Shown: positions 28,148 to 38,719, counted from the stretch's first letter. The stretch: 64,000 nucleotides of DNA from an uncultured Glaciecola sp. (GCF_937770335.1 NZ_CALJHY010000002.1:248001-312000), one strand, 5' to 3'. The notes: generated from the sequence alone by a model not told the origin. Numbers and translations: made by a program.

Positions 28148-30367
28148 ATGGACATTTTTTTGCGCATGAAGTTACCCACGAACGATGCTAGATTGGAAAA
28201 CGCCCAACAAATTCTCAAAACCGTATTTGGGTTTGATCAATTTAGATCCACTCAGCAAGAGATTATTGAGAGTGTACTTGAACAATGTAATACCTTAGCA
28301 ATTATGCCTACAGGCGGTGGTAAGTCATTATGCTACCAAATTCCGGCGATGGTATTTGATGGCCTGACCATTGTTATTTCACCTTTAATTTCATTAATGC
28401 AAGATCAAGTTAGGCAATTGGTCGAACTCGATATCTCTGCTGCGGTGTTAAATAGTTCGTTAAGTCCGCAGGAATATCAAAATAATCTAGCGGGGCTCAA
28501 AAACGGCCAATTTAAACTTCTCTTCTTGGCGCCCGAAACAGCACTTCAACCCAGTATTCTGGACCTATTGCAAAGTATCAATATACCTTGTATCGCAATT
28601 GACGAAGCACATTGTATTTCAGAATGGGGGCATGAGTTTAGGCCTGAATATCGTCAATTAGATCGTCTTGTGTCATGTTTCCCAGATGCAGTGACAATTG
28701 CGCTCACCGCAACAGCAACCCCGAGGGTTCGAGAAGATATTAAACGCCAGCTTAACATCACTGGGGATAGTGAGTTTATTGCGAGTTTTGACCGTCCAAA
28801 TTTATATCTTGAAGTTGCACCTAAAGAATCGGCGTATCAACAAACTAAGGATTTTATAGAGAAGCATGCAAAGCAATCAGGGATTGTTTATTGCCAGTCA
28901 CGCTCCAGTGTTGATGAATTGACGGCGAAGCTAAAACAAGATGGATATTCTGTACTGCCTTACCACGCGGGTTTAAACAACCTAAAACGTGCAGCTAATC
29001 AGGAAAAATTTGTACGCGATGATGTCGATATCATTGTTGCCACGATTGCTTTTGGTATGGGTATTAATAAACCAGATGTGCGCTATGTTGTGCATTATGA
29101 TTTACCCAAAAATATTGAAAGCTATTACCAACAAATCGGTCGTGCGGGTCGTGACGGGCAAGATGCTGATTGTCTCTTACTATTTGGTTACGGCGATACG
29201 GGTAAAATTAGATTTTTTATCGACCAAATGAATAACGAGCATGAAAAGCGACTTGCAACCATGCATCTAAATCAAATGCTCGCTTTAGCCGAAACAGAAG
29301 ATTGCCGCCGCGTCCCGTTGCTCCAGTATTTTGGTGAGCCTGAGGTAGGCGAAACCTGCGTGAAGTGCGATAACTGTTTAGCTGATAATAAACAAAAATC
29401 TGATCTGACCGTACCGGCACAAAAATTTCTATCTTGTGTGCATAGGACCGGTCAGCGTTTCGGTGCTGGCCACATCATTGATGTACTGCGCGGGTCAAAC
29501 GCAGAAAAAGTACTACAAAATCAACATAATCTATTATCAACCTATGATATTGGTAACGAATTAAATAAAAAACAGTGGATGACATTATCGCGACAACTTA
29601 TTCAAAAAAAGTTACTCCAACAAGAAGAACAATTTGGCGGCTTGAAGTTGACTGAATTAGCCGCTGATGTGCTAAAAGGCAAAGTGCCTTTTTATGCAAT
29701 GTTGCAGCAAGCAACACCAGAAAAACATCAGACGACATCAAAGTCAGATGTTATTGGTAACACGACGTTAGTCACACTACTTAAAACTGAACGAAAAAAG
29801 AGTGCAGATCAGGCTAATGTGCCTCCCTATGCTATTTTTTCCGACCGAAGCCTACAAGAAATGGCCTACTACCTTCCTCATTCTGAACAAAGTATGTTGA
29901 AAATTCATGGTGTAGGAAGCGCAAAGTTGCTTAAGTATGCGGAGTTGTTTTTATCAATCATTGTCGATTTTTGTAGTCAGCATGACTTGCAAGAAGTGCC
30001 TAATATGCAGACTGCTAGTGCACAAATTAAAAAAGAAATGTCAAAGTCGACAAGTGTCGGTAGCAAAACCAAGGAAGTCGTGGAGCAGTTTGAAAATGGT
30101 AGATCAGTGGCAGACCTGTCGCGTCTGCTAAAGATAAAAGATAATACTATTTATAATCATTTATATAAGTATGCCCAATTAGGCAATAAATTAACTAAGC
30201 CTGAACGCCTCATAGACGAAGCTCAGTTAACTGCTGAGCAAGTCCAAGCAGGTATTGTCGCATTCGAAGCGCATGGCAGTGAACGTTTGAAGCCGGTTTA
30301 TGAGGCTTTAGGTGAAGACATTAAATATGAGCAACTACATCTGCTTCGGGCTTTTTACTTGCATTGA
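28148..30367 (+). CDS. recQ: ATP-dependent DNA helicase RecQ (C-terminally extended)
   Basis: Superfamily 2 3'-5' DNA helicase for recombination and replication-fork repair. Walker A is TGGGKSLCYQ, the box is DEAH (AIDEAHCISEWGHEFRPEY), and motif VI is QQIGRAGRDG. The RecQ zinc site is C-x(n)-C-V-K-C-D-N-C, followed by winged-helix and HRDC domains. About 130 residues beyond the E. coli length include a helix-turn-helix module (VEQFENGRSVADLSRLLKI). The frame runs further upstream into the previous gene; the ATG at 28148 is preferred, with 28166 as alternative. Neither has a strong ribosome site. Confidence 0.93.
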   Translation: MDIFLRMKLPTNDARLENAQQILKTVFGFDQFRSTQQEIIESVLEQCNTLAIMPTGGGKSLCYQIPAMVFDGLTIVISPLISLMQDQVRQLVELDISAAVLNSSLSPQEYQNNLAGLKNGQFKLLFLAPETALQPSILDLLQSINIPCIAIDEAHCISEWGHEFRPEYRQLDRLVSCFPDAVTIALTATATPRVREDIKRQLNITGDSEFIASFDRPNLYLEVAPKESAYQQTKDFIEKHAKQSGIVYCQSRSSVDELTAKLKQDGYSVLPYHAGLNNLKRAANQEKFVRDDVDIIVATIAFGMGINKPDVRYVVHYDLPKNIESYYQQIGRAGRDGQDADCLLLFGYGDTGKIRFFIDQMNNEHEKRLATMHLNQMLALAETEDCRRVPLLQYFGEPEVGETCVKCDNCLADNKQKSDLTVPAQKFLSCVHRTGQRFGAGHIIDVLRGSNAEKVLQNQHNLLSTYDIGNELNKKQWMTLSRQLIQKKLLQQEEQFGGLKLTELAADVLKGKVPFYAMLQQATPEKHQTTSKSDVIGNTTLVTLLKTERKKSADQANVPPYAIFSDRSLQEMAYYLPHSEQSMLKIHGVGSAKLLKYAELFLSIIVDFCSQHDLQEVPNMQTASAQIKKEMSKSTSVGSKTKEVVEQFENGRSVADLSRLLKIKDNTIYNHLYKYAQLGNKLTKPERLIDEAQLTAEQVQAGIVAFEAHGSERLKPVYEALGEDIKYEQLHLLRAFYLH

Positions 30368-30464
30368 GAAGGGAAGCTAGGCTGGCGTCTGTCCGAAATG
30401 TAATAATCATAAACGATGGCTTAGAAGAGTGGGTGCGTGATTCAAATTTAGTTGGCCTTTAGGC

Positions 30465-30495
30465 AAAAAAAGACCGGCAAAAGCCGGTCTTTTTG
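30465..30495. terminator. Bidirectional terminator between recQ and metG
   Basis: Stem AAAAAGACCGGC/GCCGGTCTTTTT with an AAAA loop, flanked by A- and T-tracts on the two sides, serving the convergent recQ (+) and metG (-). Confidence 0.93.
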
Positions 30496-30515
30496 GTTTG
30501 CTTTAATTGGCACTT

Positions 30516-32621
30516 CTATTTAACCTTCATACCTGGCTGCGCACCATCATGCGGCTCAAGAATAAATAAATCACTGCCACCCGGTCCCGCAGCCAAAACC
30601 ATACCTTCTGACATGCCAAAACGCATTTTTCTTGGGGCTAAGTTAGCTACCATTACGGTCATTTTGCCAACCAGTTCTTCCGGCTCGTAAGCCGACTTAA
30701 TGCCCGCAAACACCTGTTTTGTATCGCCACCTAAATCCAGTTCTAAACGAAGCAGTTTATCAGCTTTTTCAACATGCTCAGCTTTCGATATCAATGCAAT
30801 ACGTAAATCGATCTTTGCGAAATCCTCAAAACTAATTGTTTCAGCAATAGGGTCACGTTCTAAAGGCGTCAAACCATGTTCTTTAGGCACATTCGAATTT
30901 GTTTCTTTCACTTTTTTCTTGTTGTCGCTTTTGGCTTCGTCAGCTTTTGGCAAACCCAAGCTACCTTTTGAGTCGTCGATAATGGCATTTACTTTATCCA
31001 TTTCAACTCTCTGTAATAACGCTTTAAACTTATTGATAGGATGACCCAGCTTAACTTCTTGTGCGCTTGCCCAAGTAAACTCATCATTTAGAAATGCTTG
31101 TGCTTGTTCTGAAAGTTTTGGTATCACTGGCGTAAGGTACACTACCAATATTCTAAATAAATGAATACCCATTGAACATACATCGTGCGTGAAGGTTTGT
31201 TTGGATTCGTCTTTCACCGTTACCCAAGGAGCTTGTCCGTCAATATATTGGTTTGCTTTGTCAGCAAGGGCCATAATGTCACGGATGGCCTTGTTGTAAT
31301 GACGAGCTTCAATATAGTCTGCAATAGTCTCGCTGGCATTTTGAAATTCAGCTAACAATTCGGGCGCTTCGACGTTGTTGGATAATTTACCATCGTAACG
31401 CTTGGTAATAAAGCCTGCGCAGCGACTGGCAATATTAACCACTTTGCCGACTAGGTCTGAATTAACTTTTAATACAAAGTCTTCAAAGTTTAAGTCGATG
31501 TCAGCCACTGAATCATTCAACTTTGATGCGAAATAGTAGCGTAAATATTCTGGATTTAAATGGTCCAAATAGGTTCTGGCTTTGATAAAAGTGCCTGTCG
31601 ATTTAGACATTTTAGCGCCATTTACTGTAACAAAGCCATGAATATTGACGCCTGTTGGTTTTCTGAAACCGGCTCCGTCGAGCATGGCAGGCCAAAATAA
31701 ACAATGGAAGTAGGCAATATCTTTACCGATAAAATGATACAGCTCGGTGTCAGTTCCTTTCTCCCAGAAAGGAGCGTCATCAATACCGTTTGCGTTGCAA
31801 AAATTCTTAAAGCTAGCCATATAGCCAACTGGTGCATCCACCCAAACATAAAAAAACTTACCCGGGGCGTTAGGGATTTCGAAGCCAAAATAGGGCGCAT
31901 CGCGGCTAATATCCCACTGTTGCAGACCTTTCTCGAACCACTCTTCAAGTTTGTTTGCCATTTCATTTTGAATAGCACCAGAGCGGATCCAGCCTTTCAA
32001 CATTTCTTCAAACTTGGGTAAATCAAAAAAGTAATGCTCAGAATCTTTTAAAACAGGTGTTGCACCTGATACTACCGAACGAGGGTTTTTTACTTCAGTC
32101 GGGTCATAAGTTGCACCACACGCATCACAATTATCGCCATTTTGGTTTACAGCCCCGCAACTTGGGCAATCACCTTTAATAAAACGATCAGGTAAAAACA
32201 TTTGTTTTTCAGGATCGTATAACTGACTTATGATACGTTTGCTGATGTAACCCGAAGCGTCCAATCGGTTGTATACTAATTCGCACAGTTCCTTGTTTTC
32301 AGTTGAATGAGTCACATAATAGTTATTGTAATCCACATGAAAATCAGTCAAATCCTGATGGTGTTCAGTGCGCGTTTGCTCAACCATTTGTTCTGGTGTT
32401 ATACCGAGCTCTTGGGCTTTTAGCATTACAGGTGTACCATGCGCATCATCTGCACATACGCTGTAACATTCGTGACCGCGCATGCGCTGGAAACGGGTCC
32501 AAATGTCGGTTTGTATATGTTCTAAAAGGTGACCCAAATGAATAGAGCCATTAGCATATGGCAGGGCGCTAGTAGTTAGAATTCGACGCTTTAAAGCAGG
32601 TTGTACTGAAGTAGTAGACAT
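30516..32621 (-). CDS. metG: Methionyl-tRNA synthetase
   Basis: Class I synthetase charging tRNA-Met. HIGH-type motif in [13 protein letters not shown]; zinc-binding connective peptide with two C-x2-C pairs (CPSCG and CDACG); KMSKS motif in [11 protein letters not shown]. After the anticodon-binding helices and a charged linker near residues 555-590, the C-terminus carries an OB-fold EMAPII-like tRNA-binding domain ([20 protein letters not shown]), which dimerises the enzyme. The 701-residue length is usual for this two-domain form. It is divergent from mrp, as in E. coli. Confidence 0.97.
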   Translation of the reverse strand: MSTTSVQPALKRRILTTSALPYANGSIHLGHLLEHIQTDIWTRFQRMRGHECYSVCADDAHGTPVMLKAQELGITPEQMVEQTRTEHHQDLTDFHVDYNNYYVTHSTENKELCELVYNRLDASGYISKRIISQLYDPEKQMFLPDRFIKGDCPSCGAVNQNGDNCDACGATYDPTEVKNPRSVVSGATPVLKDSEHYFFDLPKFEEMLKGWIRSGAIQNEMANKLEEWFEKGLQQWDISRDAPYFGFEIPNAPGKFFYVWVDAPVGYMASFKNFCNANGIDDAPFWEKGTDTELYHFIGKDIAYFHCLFWPAMLDGAGFRKPTGVNIHGFVTVNGAKMSKSTGTFIKARTYLDHLNPEYLRYYFASKLNDSVADIDLNFEDFVLKVNSDLVGKVVNIASRCAGFITKRYDGKLSNNVEAPELLAEFQNASETIADYIEARHYNKAIRDIMALADKANQYIDGQAPWVTVKDESKQTFTHDVCSMGIHLFRILVVYLTPVIPKLSEQAQAFLNDEFTWASAQEVKLGHPINKFKALLQRVEMDKVNAIIDDSKGSLGLPKADEAKSDNKKKVKETNSNVPKEHGLTPLERDPIAETISFEDFAKIDLRIALISKAEHVEKADKLLRLELDLGGDTKQVFAGIKSAYEPEELVGKMTVMVANLAPRKMRFGMSEGMVLAAGPGGSDLFILEPHDGAQPGMKVK

Positions 32622-32732
32622 AGATGATTTTTAGTCAGTTTCACAAAATTAAAAATATGTATAGATGGTAGCCCAAACAACGCCAACTTGCATTACGTAA
32701 TTGGCAGTTGTACTGCGTTTAAGGAGCAAAGA

Positions 32733-33866
32733 GTGTTTTTTTCGAAAAGCAAACGAGAAAGAATTGAAGATATTGAACAAGCGATAGCCGATTTTTATGC
32801 AGTTGATCGTGAGTTAGCAAAAACAGATGCAATAGTGGCCGTAGCTGATCTGGGTAAATATGAATCAGGCAAGAAACAGACTATCGAAATTAGTTTGGGT
32901 TTCACCGTCAAGAGTACGCTTGAAAAGTTAAAAGCTTCCTTACAACAAAAATTACCCAATATGGCTAGTTGCAACATAGATATTTCATTTAATGTTCCCA
33001 TCACCCAAGCTAAAGTTGCGCCTATTGCGAATGTGAAAAATGTTATCGCAGTATCCTCAGGTAAGGGCGGGGTCGGAAAGTCAGCAACGAGCGTTAATTT
33101 GGCGTATGCACTGCAAAAAGAGGGCGCTCGGGTCGGTATATTGGACGCCGATATTTACGGTCCCTCGGTTCCCATCATGCTAGGTAATCCAAAAGCGCAC
33201 CCAGATAGCAAAGATAACCGAACCATGTTTCCATTGATGGTTGAGGGGATTGCTGCAAATTCGATTGGTTACCTCGTTGATAGTGAAAGTGCCTCAATCT
33301 GGCGCGGCCCTATGGCAACAAAAGCGCTCAAACAATTAATTTATGAGACAAAATGGCCATTGCTTGACTACTTAATTGTTGATTTGCCACCGGGCACAGG
33401 TGATATTCATTTAACCTTAGCCCAGCAAGTGCCCTTGTCAGCAGCCGTCATTGTTACGACACCACAAACCATTGCGACGGCAGACGCGAAGAAAGGCATT
33501 GCGATGTTTGAAAAGTTAGCTATTCCCGTACTCGGAATTGTTGAAAATATGAGCTACTTCGAATGTAAATGTGGTGAAAAGTCATATCCATTTTCCCAAG
33601 GCGGCTCAATAACACTAGCTGAGCAACACGGTACCGAGGTGTTGGGCGAATTGCCTTTAAGCAATGATATTCGAGAACATGCGGATAATGGTAAACCAGT
33701 TGTAAATGCGTTGCCAGATAGTGATGTTACGTCAATTTATCAAAGCATTGCGCGCAAGGTATCGATAAAAATAGGCACCAGTTTACAGCCACATCAACTT
33801 ACCCGAGATAAAACGATAGGTGAGGGTAAGAATGGTGTCAATATACAGGTGGTTAATAAAAGCTAG
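32733..33866 (+). CDS. apbC: Mrp/ApbC iron-sulfur carrier ATPase
   Basis: P-loop NTPase of the Mrp/NBP35 family that carries Fe-S clusters to apoproteins. An N-terminal MIP18/DUF59-like domain (about 1-80) is followed by the deviant Walker A SGKGGVGKSATS, DADIYGPSVP and DLPPGTGDIHLT. The cluster-binding site, usually C-x2-C, reads CKC here (YFECKCGEKS). The start is a GTG with AAGGAG six bases upstream; an in-frame TTG 15 codons earlier has no such site. 377 residues. Confidence 0.93.
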   Translation: MFFSKSKRERIEDIEQAIADFYAVDRELAKTDAIVAVADLGKYESGKKQTIEISLGFTVKSTLEKLKASLQQKLPNMASCNIDISFNVPITQAKVAPIANVKNVIAVSSGKGGVGKSATSVNLAYALQKEGARVGILDADIYGPSVPIMLGNPKAHPDSKDNRTMFPLMVEGIAANSIGYLVDSESASIWRGPMATKALKQLIYETKWPLLDYLIVDLPPGTGDIHLTLAQQVPLSAAVIVTTPQTIATADAKKGIAMFEKLAIPVLGIVENMSYFECKCGEKSYPFSQGGSITLAEQHGTEVLGELPLSNDIREHADNGKPVVNALPDSDVTSIYQSIARKVSIKIGTSLQPHQLTRDKTIGEGKNGVNIQVVNKS

Positions 33867-33974
33867 TTGTAAGCGCAAAGCTAGGCAATAGGCTGTTGCA
33901 ACCTTCGCCAACTGTGATCATAATACGGTACTGCGATTGATAGCGTTCGACAATATAGGTTGGGGAAACACAAC

Positions 33975-34574
33975 ATGCGTTTATGTGACAAGGATATTTA
34001 CCAGCATATTCAAGAAGGGAAAATTAAGATTGACCCGACACCTGACTATGATCAAATTAGTGGCCTGACAGTAGATGTTCGCTTAAGCAATAAATTTAGA
34101 GTATTTCAAGACCACGCAGCGCCTTACATCGATTTGAGCGGTGAAAAAGAAAGCGTACAAAAAGCGCTTGATTCAGTAATGAGTGATGAGATAACGATAG
34201 GTGAAAATGATTCGTTTTATTTGCATCCAGGCGAACTTGCTATTGCTGTTACGCATGAATCTATTACCCTACCGGACAATATTGTCGGGTGGTTGGATGG
34301 TCGTTCTTCGTTAGCAAGATTAGGCCTAATGATACACGTCACTGCGCATAGAATTGATCCGGGTTGGTCCGGTCAAATCGTGCTAGAATTTTTTAATAGC
34401 GGCAAATTGCCATTAGCGCTAAAGCCAAAAATGAAAATAGGCGCTATTAGTTTTGAGGTTCTCAGTGGTAGTGCTGAAAAACCTTACAATTCTAGAGTCG
34501 ACGCGAAGTACAAAGGCCAAACAGGTGCAATTGCTAGTCGTATCAGTTCTGACGATAAGACTGAAAGGGAATAG
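33975..34574 (+). CDS. dcd: dCTP deaminase
   Basis: Deaminates dCTP to dUTP, feeding dTMP synthesis. 199 residues, trimeric dUTPase-like fold. It begins MRLCDKDIY as in E. coli; GGGGA eight bases upstream supports this ATG over an in-frame TTG at 33960. Motifs [43 protein letters not shown] (with the catalytic Glu in VLEF) and [13 protein letters not shown] are all conserved. The stop is one base from the stop of the convergent oxygenase gene, so no terminator fits between. Confidence 0.96.
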   Translation: MRLCDKDIYQHIQEGKIKIDPTPDYDQISGLTVDVRLSNKFRVFQDHAAPYIDLSGEKESVQKALDSVMSDEITIGENDSFYLHPGELAIAVTHESITLPDNIVGWLDGRSSLARLGLMIHVTAHRIDPGWSGQIVLEFFNSGKLPLALKPKMKIGAISFEVLSGSAEKPYNSRVDAKYKGQTGAIASRISSDDKTERE

Positions 34575-34575
34575 G

Positions 34576-35265
34576 TTATCTTGGTGGGTCAACGCGACCC
34601 GCTGAACTTGCATTAATTCTGTACCAACCGGCAATTGAGTAACGGTCACGTTTTGCTGGTAGTACTTCATGTGGAAATTCTTCACTTAAAAATATTGCCA
34701 GCGTGCCAAGTGCCGGAATGACGTTTAATCCCTGTGTATCGAGTTCATCCTGATAAAGCACTAATTCACCACCATCCCCAATTTGCCAATTAGGATTTAA
34801 GTAAGCTACCACAGATAAAACGCGGTTAGCCTGGCCTTTAAACGCATCTAAATGTCGCTTATAAAACGAGCCTGTCGCATAGTGGGCAAAATGACTTTCG
34901 AATGAAAACAAACCTAAAAATAAATGTTGGTTTAAGTAGGTTTGAAGTTTATTGGTCCAGTCAAGCCATTGCGCGCCAGCCTCACTGTTACCTGATATCC
35001 AACAAATTTCATCGCGTCTGACAAAATCGTTGTGCATATGTTTATTTAAACGACCAATCCCTGCTTCCACAAAAGCTTGTGGCGACATTGATGAGACTTG
35101 TGTGACCAAATTATTAGATAAATCGATCGGTAAGGCGAATGGCTGAATACTATAGCCCTTAGCGATTAAGTCAGTGGCGACCTTCGCAAACAGTGTTTGG
35201 TTTTGTTGCTCGATTAGGAGAGCCGATGTGTGCAATTGATGAAGGTCTAAAACTTCCATATACAA
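34576..35265 (-). CDS. 2-oxoglutarate/Fe(II) oxygenase, prolyl-4-hydroxylase-like
   Basis: 229 residues of the P4Hc/SM-20-like dioxygenase type. The iron site is read as H-x-D (YKRHLDAF) and a distal His (PHEVLP), and the 2-oxoglutarate-binding Arg is in KRDRYSIAGWYR. The middle carries the family motif RVLSVVAYLNPNW and GGELVLYQ. The substrate is unknown; bacterial relatives hydroxylate ribosomal proteins, translation factors or free metabolites. Start could also be the ATG two codons later. Divergent from tRNA-Pro. Confidence 0.88.
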   Translation of the reverse strand: MYMEVLDLHQLHTSALLIEQQNQTLFAKVATDLIAKGYSIQPFALPIDLSNNLVTQVSSMSPQAFVEAGIGRLNKHMHNDFVRRDEICWISGNSEAGAQWLDWTNKLQTYLNQHLFLGLFSFESHFAHYATGSFYKRHLDAFKGQANRVLSVVAYLNPNWQIGDGGELVLYQDELDTQGLNVIPALGTLAIFLSEEFPHEVLPAKRDRYSIAGWYRINASSAGRVDPPR

Positions 35266-35355
35266 TACTTATGATTAAAAAACACACTTTTACAGGTGAA
35301 AGCTGAGTTTGACAATACAAAAATACGGCACAATTAAGATAAAAACAAAATAACG

Positions 35356-35384
35356 GTGGAATTATATAATGTAATCAATATAAT
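35356..35384 (+). promoter_or_regulatory. Probable promoter of tRNA-Pro
   Basis: A perfect TATAAT -10 box (35379-35384) with 17 bp to a weak -35 (GTGGAA). The -10 ends 11 bp before the tRNA 5' end, giving a leader of only a few bases. Confidence 0.45.
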
Positions 35385-35395
35385 ACCCGTTCGGT

Positions 35396-35472
<77 letters not shown>

Positions 35473-35542
35473 ATTAACACTTCCTCAGATTTTATTCATA
35501 GTAGCCACTAATCAGTCAGCGATAACAACAAAAGAGTACAAT

Positions 35543-36007
35543 GTGGAACCTATTTTAGTCCCCTCGGCTGTAGAAATTATTCAATTAGCGCTAGCGCCGA
35601 TTTTTCTTATTGTGGGCATAGGAACGTTGGTTAATGTTGCAACTGGCCGCGTAGGTCGAGTCATTGACAGGGCGCGTTGGTTTGAAACATTAGCCCGAGA
35701 GCAACCTGCGTGTATTGACGGCAAAGCTCGCCTCGAAATTCGGACATTAAATAAACGCATGAGGCTGGCTAATTGGTCGATTAATTTCCTAATTGCATCG
35801 GCCCTTGTTATTTGTTTTGACGTTATTTTATTGATGATTAATGGCTTGGTTATTAATAAGCTCGACACGGCTATACTCGTGACCTTTATGATCAGTATCT
35901 TATTTTTGACTGGGGGACTCATCGCATTTTTCTTTGAAGTCAGCTTGGCAACTGCGTCACTAAAAATAAATGCAGTGAAGGTTCAACAGCTTAGCAAAGA
36001 TAAATAA
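35543..36007 (+). CDS. DUF2721 family membrane protein
   Basis: 154 residues, matching the DUF2721 pattern: an N-terminal membrane segment (IIQLALAPIFLIVGIGTLVNV), the conserved GRVGRVIDRAR loop, and two more membrane helices in the C-terminal half ending FFEVSLATASLKI. Function unknown. The start is GTG with AAGAG seven bases upstream. It is downstream of tRNA-Pro and convergent to modC; whether it uses the tRNA promoter cannot be told. Confidence 0.85.
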   Translation: MEPILVPSAVEIIQLALAPIFLIVGIGTLVNVATGRVGRVIDRARWFETLAREQPACIDGKARLEIRTLNKRMRLANWSINFLIASALVICFDVILLMINGLVINKLDTAILVTFMISILFLTGGLIAFFFEVSLATASLKINAVKVQQLSKDK

Positions 36008-36055
36008 TCAAATGCGTAATTCTTTCAGCCAAAAACGGCTAGAGGTGATTTACGA

Positions 36056-37162
36056 TTAACCCAAAATGGCCACTGACTTTATTTGTGTCCAAATTTTCAT
36101 TCCTACCATAAGGAACAAATCATCAATCGACTTACGAGTGACTTGGGCAACAACTTCTGTGTTCATCAAGTCAATGGTAACAAGAGCGGTAGCTCCTCTG
36201 CTATCTATTTGAATACTGGCAATGCGTCCTTCCAGTCGATTCAGAATAGTACTTTCCTTCTCATCCTTGAGTGACAAACTCACATCACTCGCAATAATCC
36301 GCAGTCTGACCGTTCTGCCGATAAATTGATTATGATCCTGTAGCCAAATCACGTTGCCATCAAATTCTGCTTTTACCAAATGCCAGCGTTCATCTCTTTC
36401 AATGATTTTGGCTTGAATAATCGTGCTAGTTTCCTGCTGGTAAACGTGAGGTAATTGAGTGCTGGAAAATACCTCGTTTATACTCCCTTGAATAACCACT
36501 TTGCCTTGATGAAGGACAATGACATGGTCAGCTAATCTGCAAACTTCATCTGTTGAGTGACTTACATAGAGCATCGGCACATTAAACTTATTTTGAAGTG
36601 CGGCTAAATAGGGTAATACTTCCTGTTTGCGCGCATTATCCAGCGAAGCGAGTGGTTCATCCATGATCAGCATTTTTGGTTTTATTAACAAGGCACGAGC
36701 AATAGCTACGCGTTGTTTTTCTCCACCCGATAATTGATCTGGTTTGTGCTGCATCAAATGGCCAATATCTAATGCACCAACGACTTCTTCAAAAAATGCC
36801 TTTTTAACTGTTTCATGGCTACGTTTTACTGCAAATTGCAAATTACCATGCACATTTAAGTGGTCAAATAATCTAGCATCTTGAAACACATATCCAATTT
36901 CACGCTCATAAGTAGGGACACAACGCTTATCATCAAGCCAAGTTGTTTCACCTATTTCCAATAGACCTTTAACACTTTTTTCCAGCCCTGCAATACATCT
37001 AAGTAACGTGGTTTTTCCACTACCAGATTCACCTAAAATTGCGGTGATACCAGTGCTTGGAAATTTGCTTTTTACCTCGAGTTCAAATACTTGAGAACCG
37101 CTACGTAAACTGGTGTGTAAATTAGCAACGATGTTGGACGACTTACTGTTAACTTTAGTCAT
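36056..37162 (-). CDS. modC: Molybdate ABC transporter ATP-binding protein ModC
   Basis: ATPase of the high-affinity molybdate importer. Walker A GESGSGKTT, signature LSGGEKQRVAIARALL, Walker B LLIMDEPLASLD variant (MLIMDEP), then His-loop SHSTDEV. The C-terminal region (about 285-368) is a Mop/TOBE molybdate-binding domain, with LRIIASDVSL and TLNRLEG-like sequence. The ATG at 37162 lies two bases after the modB stop; an in-frame TTG at 37168 overlaps that stop and is an alternative. Last gene of modABC. Confidence 0.94.
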   Translation of the reverse strand: MTKVNSKSSNIVANLHTSLRSGSQVFELEVKSKFPSTGITAILGESGSGKTTLLRCIAGLEKSVKGLLEIGETTWLDDKRCVPTYEREIGYVFQDARLFDHLNVHGNLQFAVKRSHETVKKAFFEEVVGALDIGHLMQHKPDQLSGGEKQRVAIARALLIKPKMLIMDEPLASLDNARKQEVLPYLAALQNKFNVPMLYVSHSTDEVCRLADHVIVLHQGKVVIQGSINEVFSSTQLPHVYQQETSTIIQAKIIERDERWHLVKAEFDGNVIWLQDHNQFIGRTVRLRIIASDVSLSLKDEKESTILNRLEGRIASIQIDSRGATALVTIDLMNTEVVAQVTRKSIDDLFLMVGMKIWTQIKSVAILG

Positions 37163-37164
37163 TA

Positions 37165-37860
37165 TCAACGTCCAATTCTAAACTTGGTTGCAAGACCGCG
37201 TTTCTGAAAGCTATACAGCAGTAAAAGGGCGATGAATGAAAATCCGAGCATGATGGCGGATAGACGATGGGCACCGGCATACTCTAACGCTTCAACTTGA
37301 TCATATATCTGAATGGAAACAACTTTGGTTTCCATGGGGATATTGCCACCTATCATCAATACAATCCCAAACTCACCTACAGTGTGAGCAAAACCTAATA
37401 TAGCAGCACTGATAAAGCCAGGTTTCGCAAGTGGCACAATGACATGAAAGAATGTATCCATAGGTTGAGAATGCAGCGTTGCTGCAGCCTCTAATGGTTT
37501 TTGGCCAATCGCTTCTACCGCATTCTGAATGGGTTGCACTACAAACGGTAATGAATAAAACAATGAACCAATAACCAAGCCCCAGAAAGTAAAGGGCAGC
37601 AAACCTACGCCAAGTTGCTCAGTAAGCTGTCCGATAGGACCATTTGGCCCCATTGCAATTAGTAGATAAAAACCTAAAACAGTTGGGGGTAAGACTAACG
37701 GCAAGGCAACGATTGCGTTAATTGGTCCTCGTAGCCAAGATTTTGTTTTTGCCAACCAAATGGCTATCGGCGTGCCTATAATCAGCAAAATAATGGTGAC
37801 CGTAAATGCGAGCTTTATTGTCAGCCAAATAGCATTAATGTCAGAATCGGTCAGTCCCAT
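37165..37860 (-). CDS. modB: Molybdate ABC transporter permease ModB
   Basis: Inner-membrane permease with five to six membrane helices in 231 residues. The EAA-type coupling motif is visible in AAATLHSQPMDTFFHVIVPLAKPGF, and the family segment LPLVLPPTVLGFYLL is present. AAGGAA six bases before the ATG supports the start. Coupled to modC, and 46 bp after modA. Confidence 0.95.
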   Translation of the reverse strand: MGLTDSDINAIWLTIKLAFTVTIILLIIGTPIAIWLAKTKSWLRGPINAIVALPLVLPPTVLGFYLLIAMGPNGPIGQLTEQLGVGLLPFTFWGLVIGSLFYSLPFVVQPIQNAVEAIGQKPLEAAATLHSQPMDTFFHVIVPLAKPGFISAAILGFAHTVGEFGIVLMIGGNIPMETKVVSIQIYDQVEALEYAGAHRLSAIMLGFSFIALLLLYSFQKRGLATKFRIGR

Positions 37861-37906
37861 GCAAGTTCCTTGTTAGCAATACAATGCCATTTGCTTAGTG
37901 TGAAAT

Positions 37907-38719
37907 TTAATCAACATTATAATGATGTAATTGTATGATATTTTTTGCTTCATTGCTTTTCAAAAATTGAAAGAAAGCCAATGCAACAGTATTTTTTTCA
38001 CCATTTTTTAGTAACACAGCATCTTGTTTTATTGGCTTGTAAAAATCTTCAGGGATCAGCCAATATGAACCATGAGCTGGTTTTTGTGAAAAAGAAATAA
38101 AACCAATATCTGCATTGCCGGTTGCAACAAACTGATAGGTTTGAGAGATACTTTCTCCCATTACCCATTTCGGCTTAGTCTTTTCAAGTAACACTAGATG
38201 ATTTAAAACATCAACCGCTGCTTGGCCATATGGCGCAAACTTCGGATTCGCAAGCGCTACTTTTCTAAATTTATTATCATATAAAACGTCTGGGGAGTTA
38301 TTAACTAATGACGTTTTAGAGGACCACAAAATGAGTGTGCCCTGCGCATAAGTAAAGCGTGCATGCGCGCTCGCTTTTCCTCGCTTAATGAGTGCGTCTG
38401 GCTTAACTTGGTCTGCAGAAAGAAAAATGTCAAACGGAGCACCATTGATAATTTGAGCAAAAAGTTTTCCGGATGAGCTGTAAGAAACACGTATTGTGTG
38501 AGGAGTATTTGCTTCAAATAGAGCTTTGAGCTGCTGCATCGGTTTTATAAAATTTGACGCAACGGCTATGTTTGCATGCTGTGATTCTCTAGTGAGTGGA
38601 TATGAGTTGGCAGAAGCTGGTTGAATTTCGGCAAAAGCATTACTTAGGTCTAATGGATACAAAAAAAACAGCATCGAAAATACATTAATTTTTACTATGA
38701 GTACTGCGTTAAATTTCAT
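37907..38719 (-). CDS. modA: Molybdate-binding periplasmic protein ModA
   Basis: Type II periplasmic binding protein for molybdate/tungstate. Motifs include VAVASNF-like NIAVASNFIKPM, YSSSGKLFAQI, GAPFDIFLSAD and the C-terminal KSNEAKNIIQ. A signal peptide is present. The ATG at 38719 gives a normal signal sequence (MKFNAVLIVKINVFSMLFF); an ATG 13 codons upstream (38758) would add a hydrophilic leader and is less likely. No ModE-type palindrome was recognised upstream. First gene of modABC. Confidence 0.92.
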   Translation of the reverse strand: MKFNAVLIVKINVFSMLFFLYPLDLSNAFAEIQPASANSYPLTRESQHANIAVASNFIKPMQQLKALFEANTPHTIRVSYSSSGKLFAQIINGAPFDIFLSADQVKPDALIKRGKASAHARFTYAQGTLILWSSKTSLVNNSPDVLYDNKFRKVALANPKFAPYGQAAVDVLNHLVLLEKTKPKWVMGESISQTYQFVATGNADIGFISFSQKPAHGSYWLIPEDFYKPIKQDAVLLKNGEKNTVALAFFQFLKSNEAKNIIQLHHYNVD

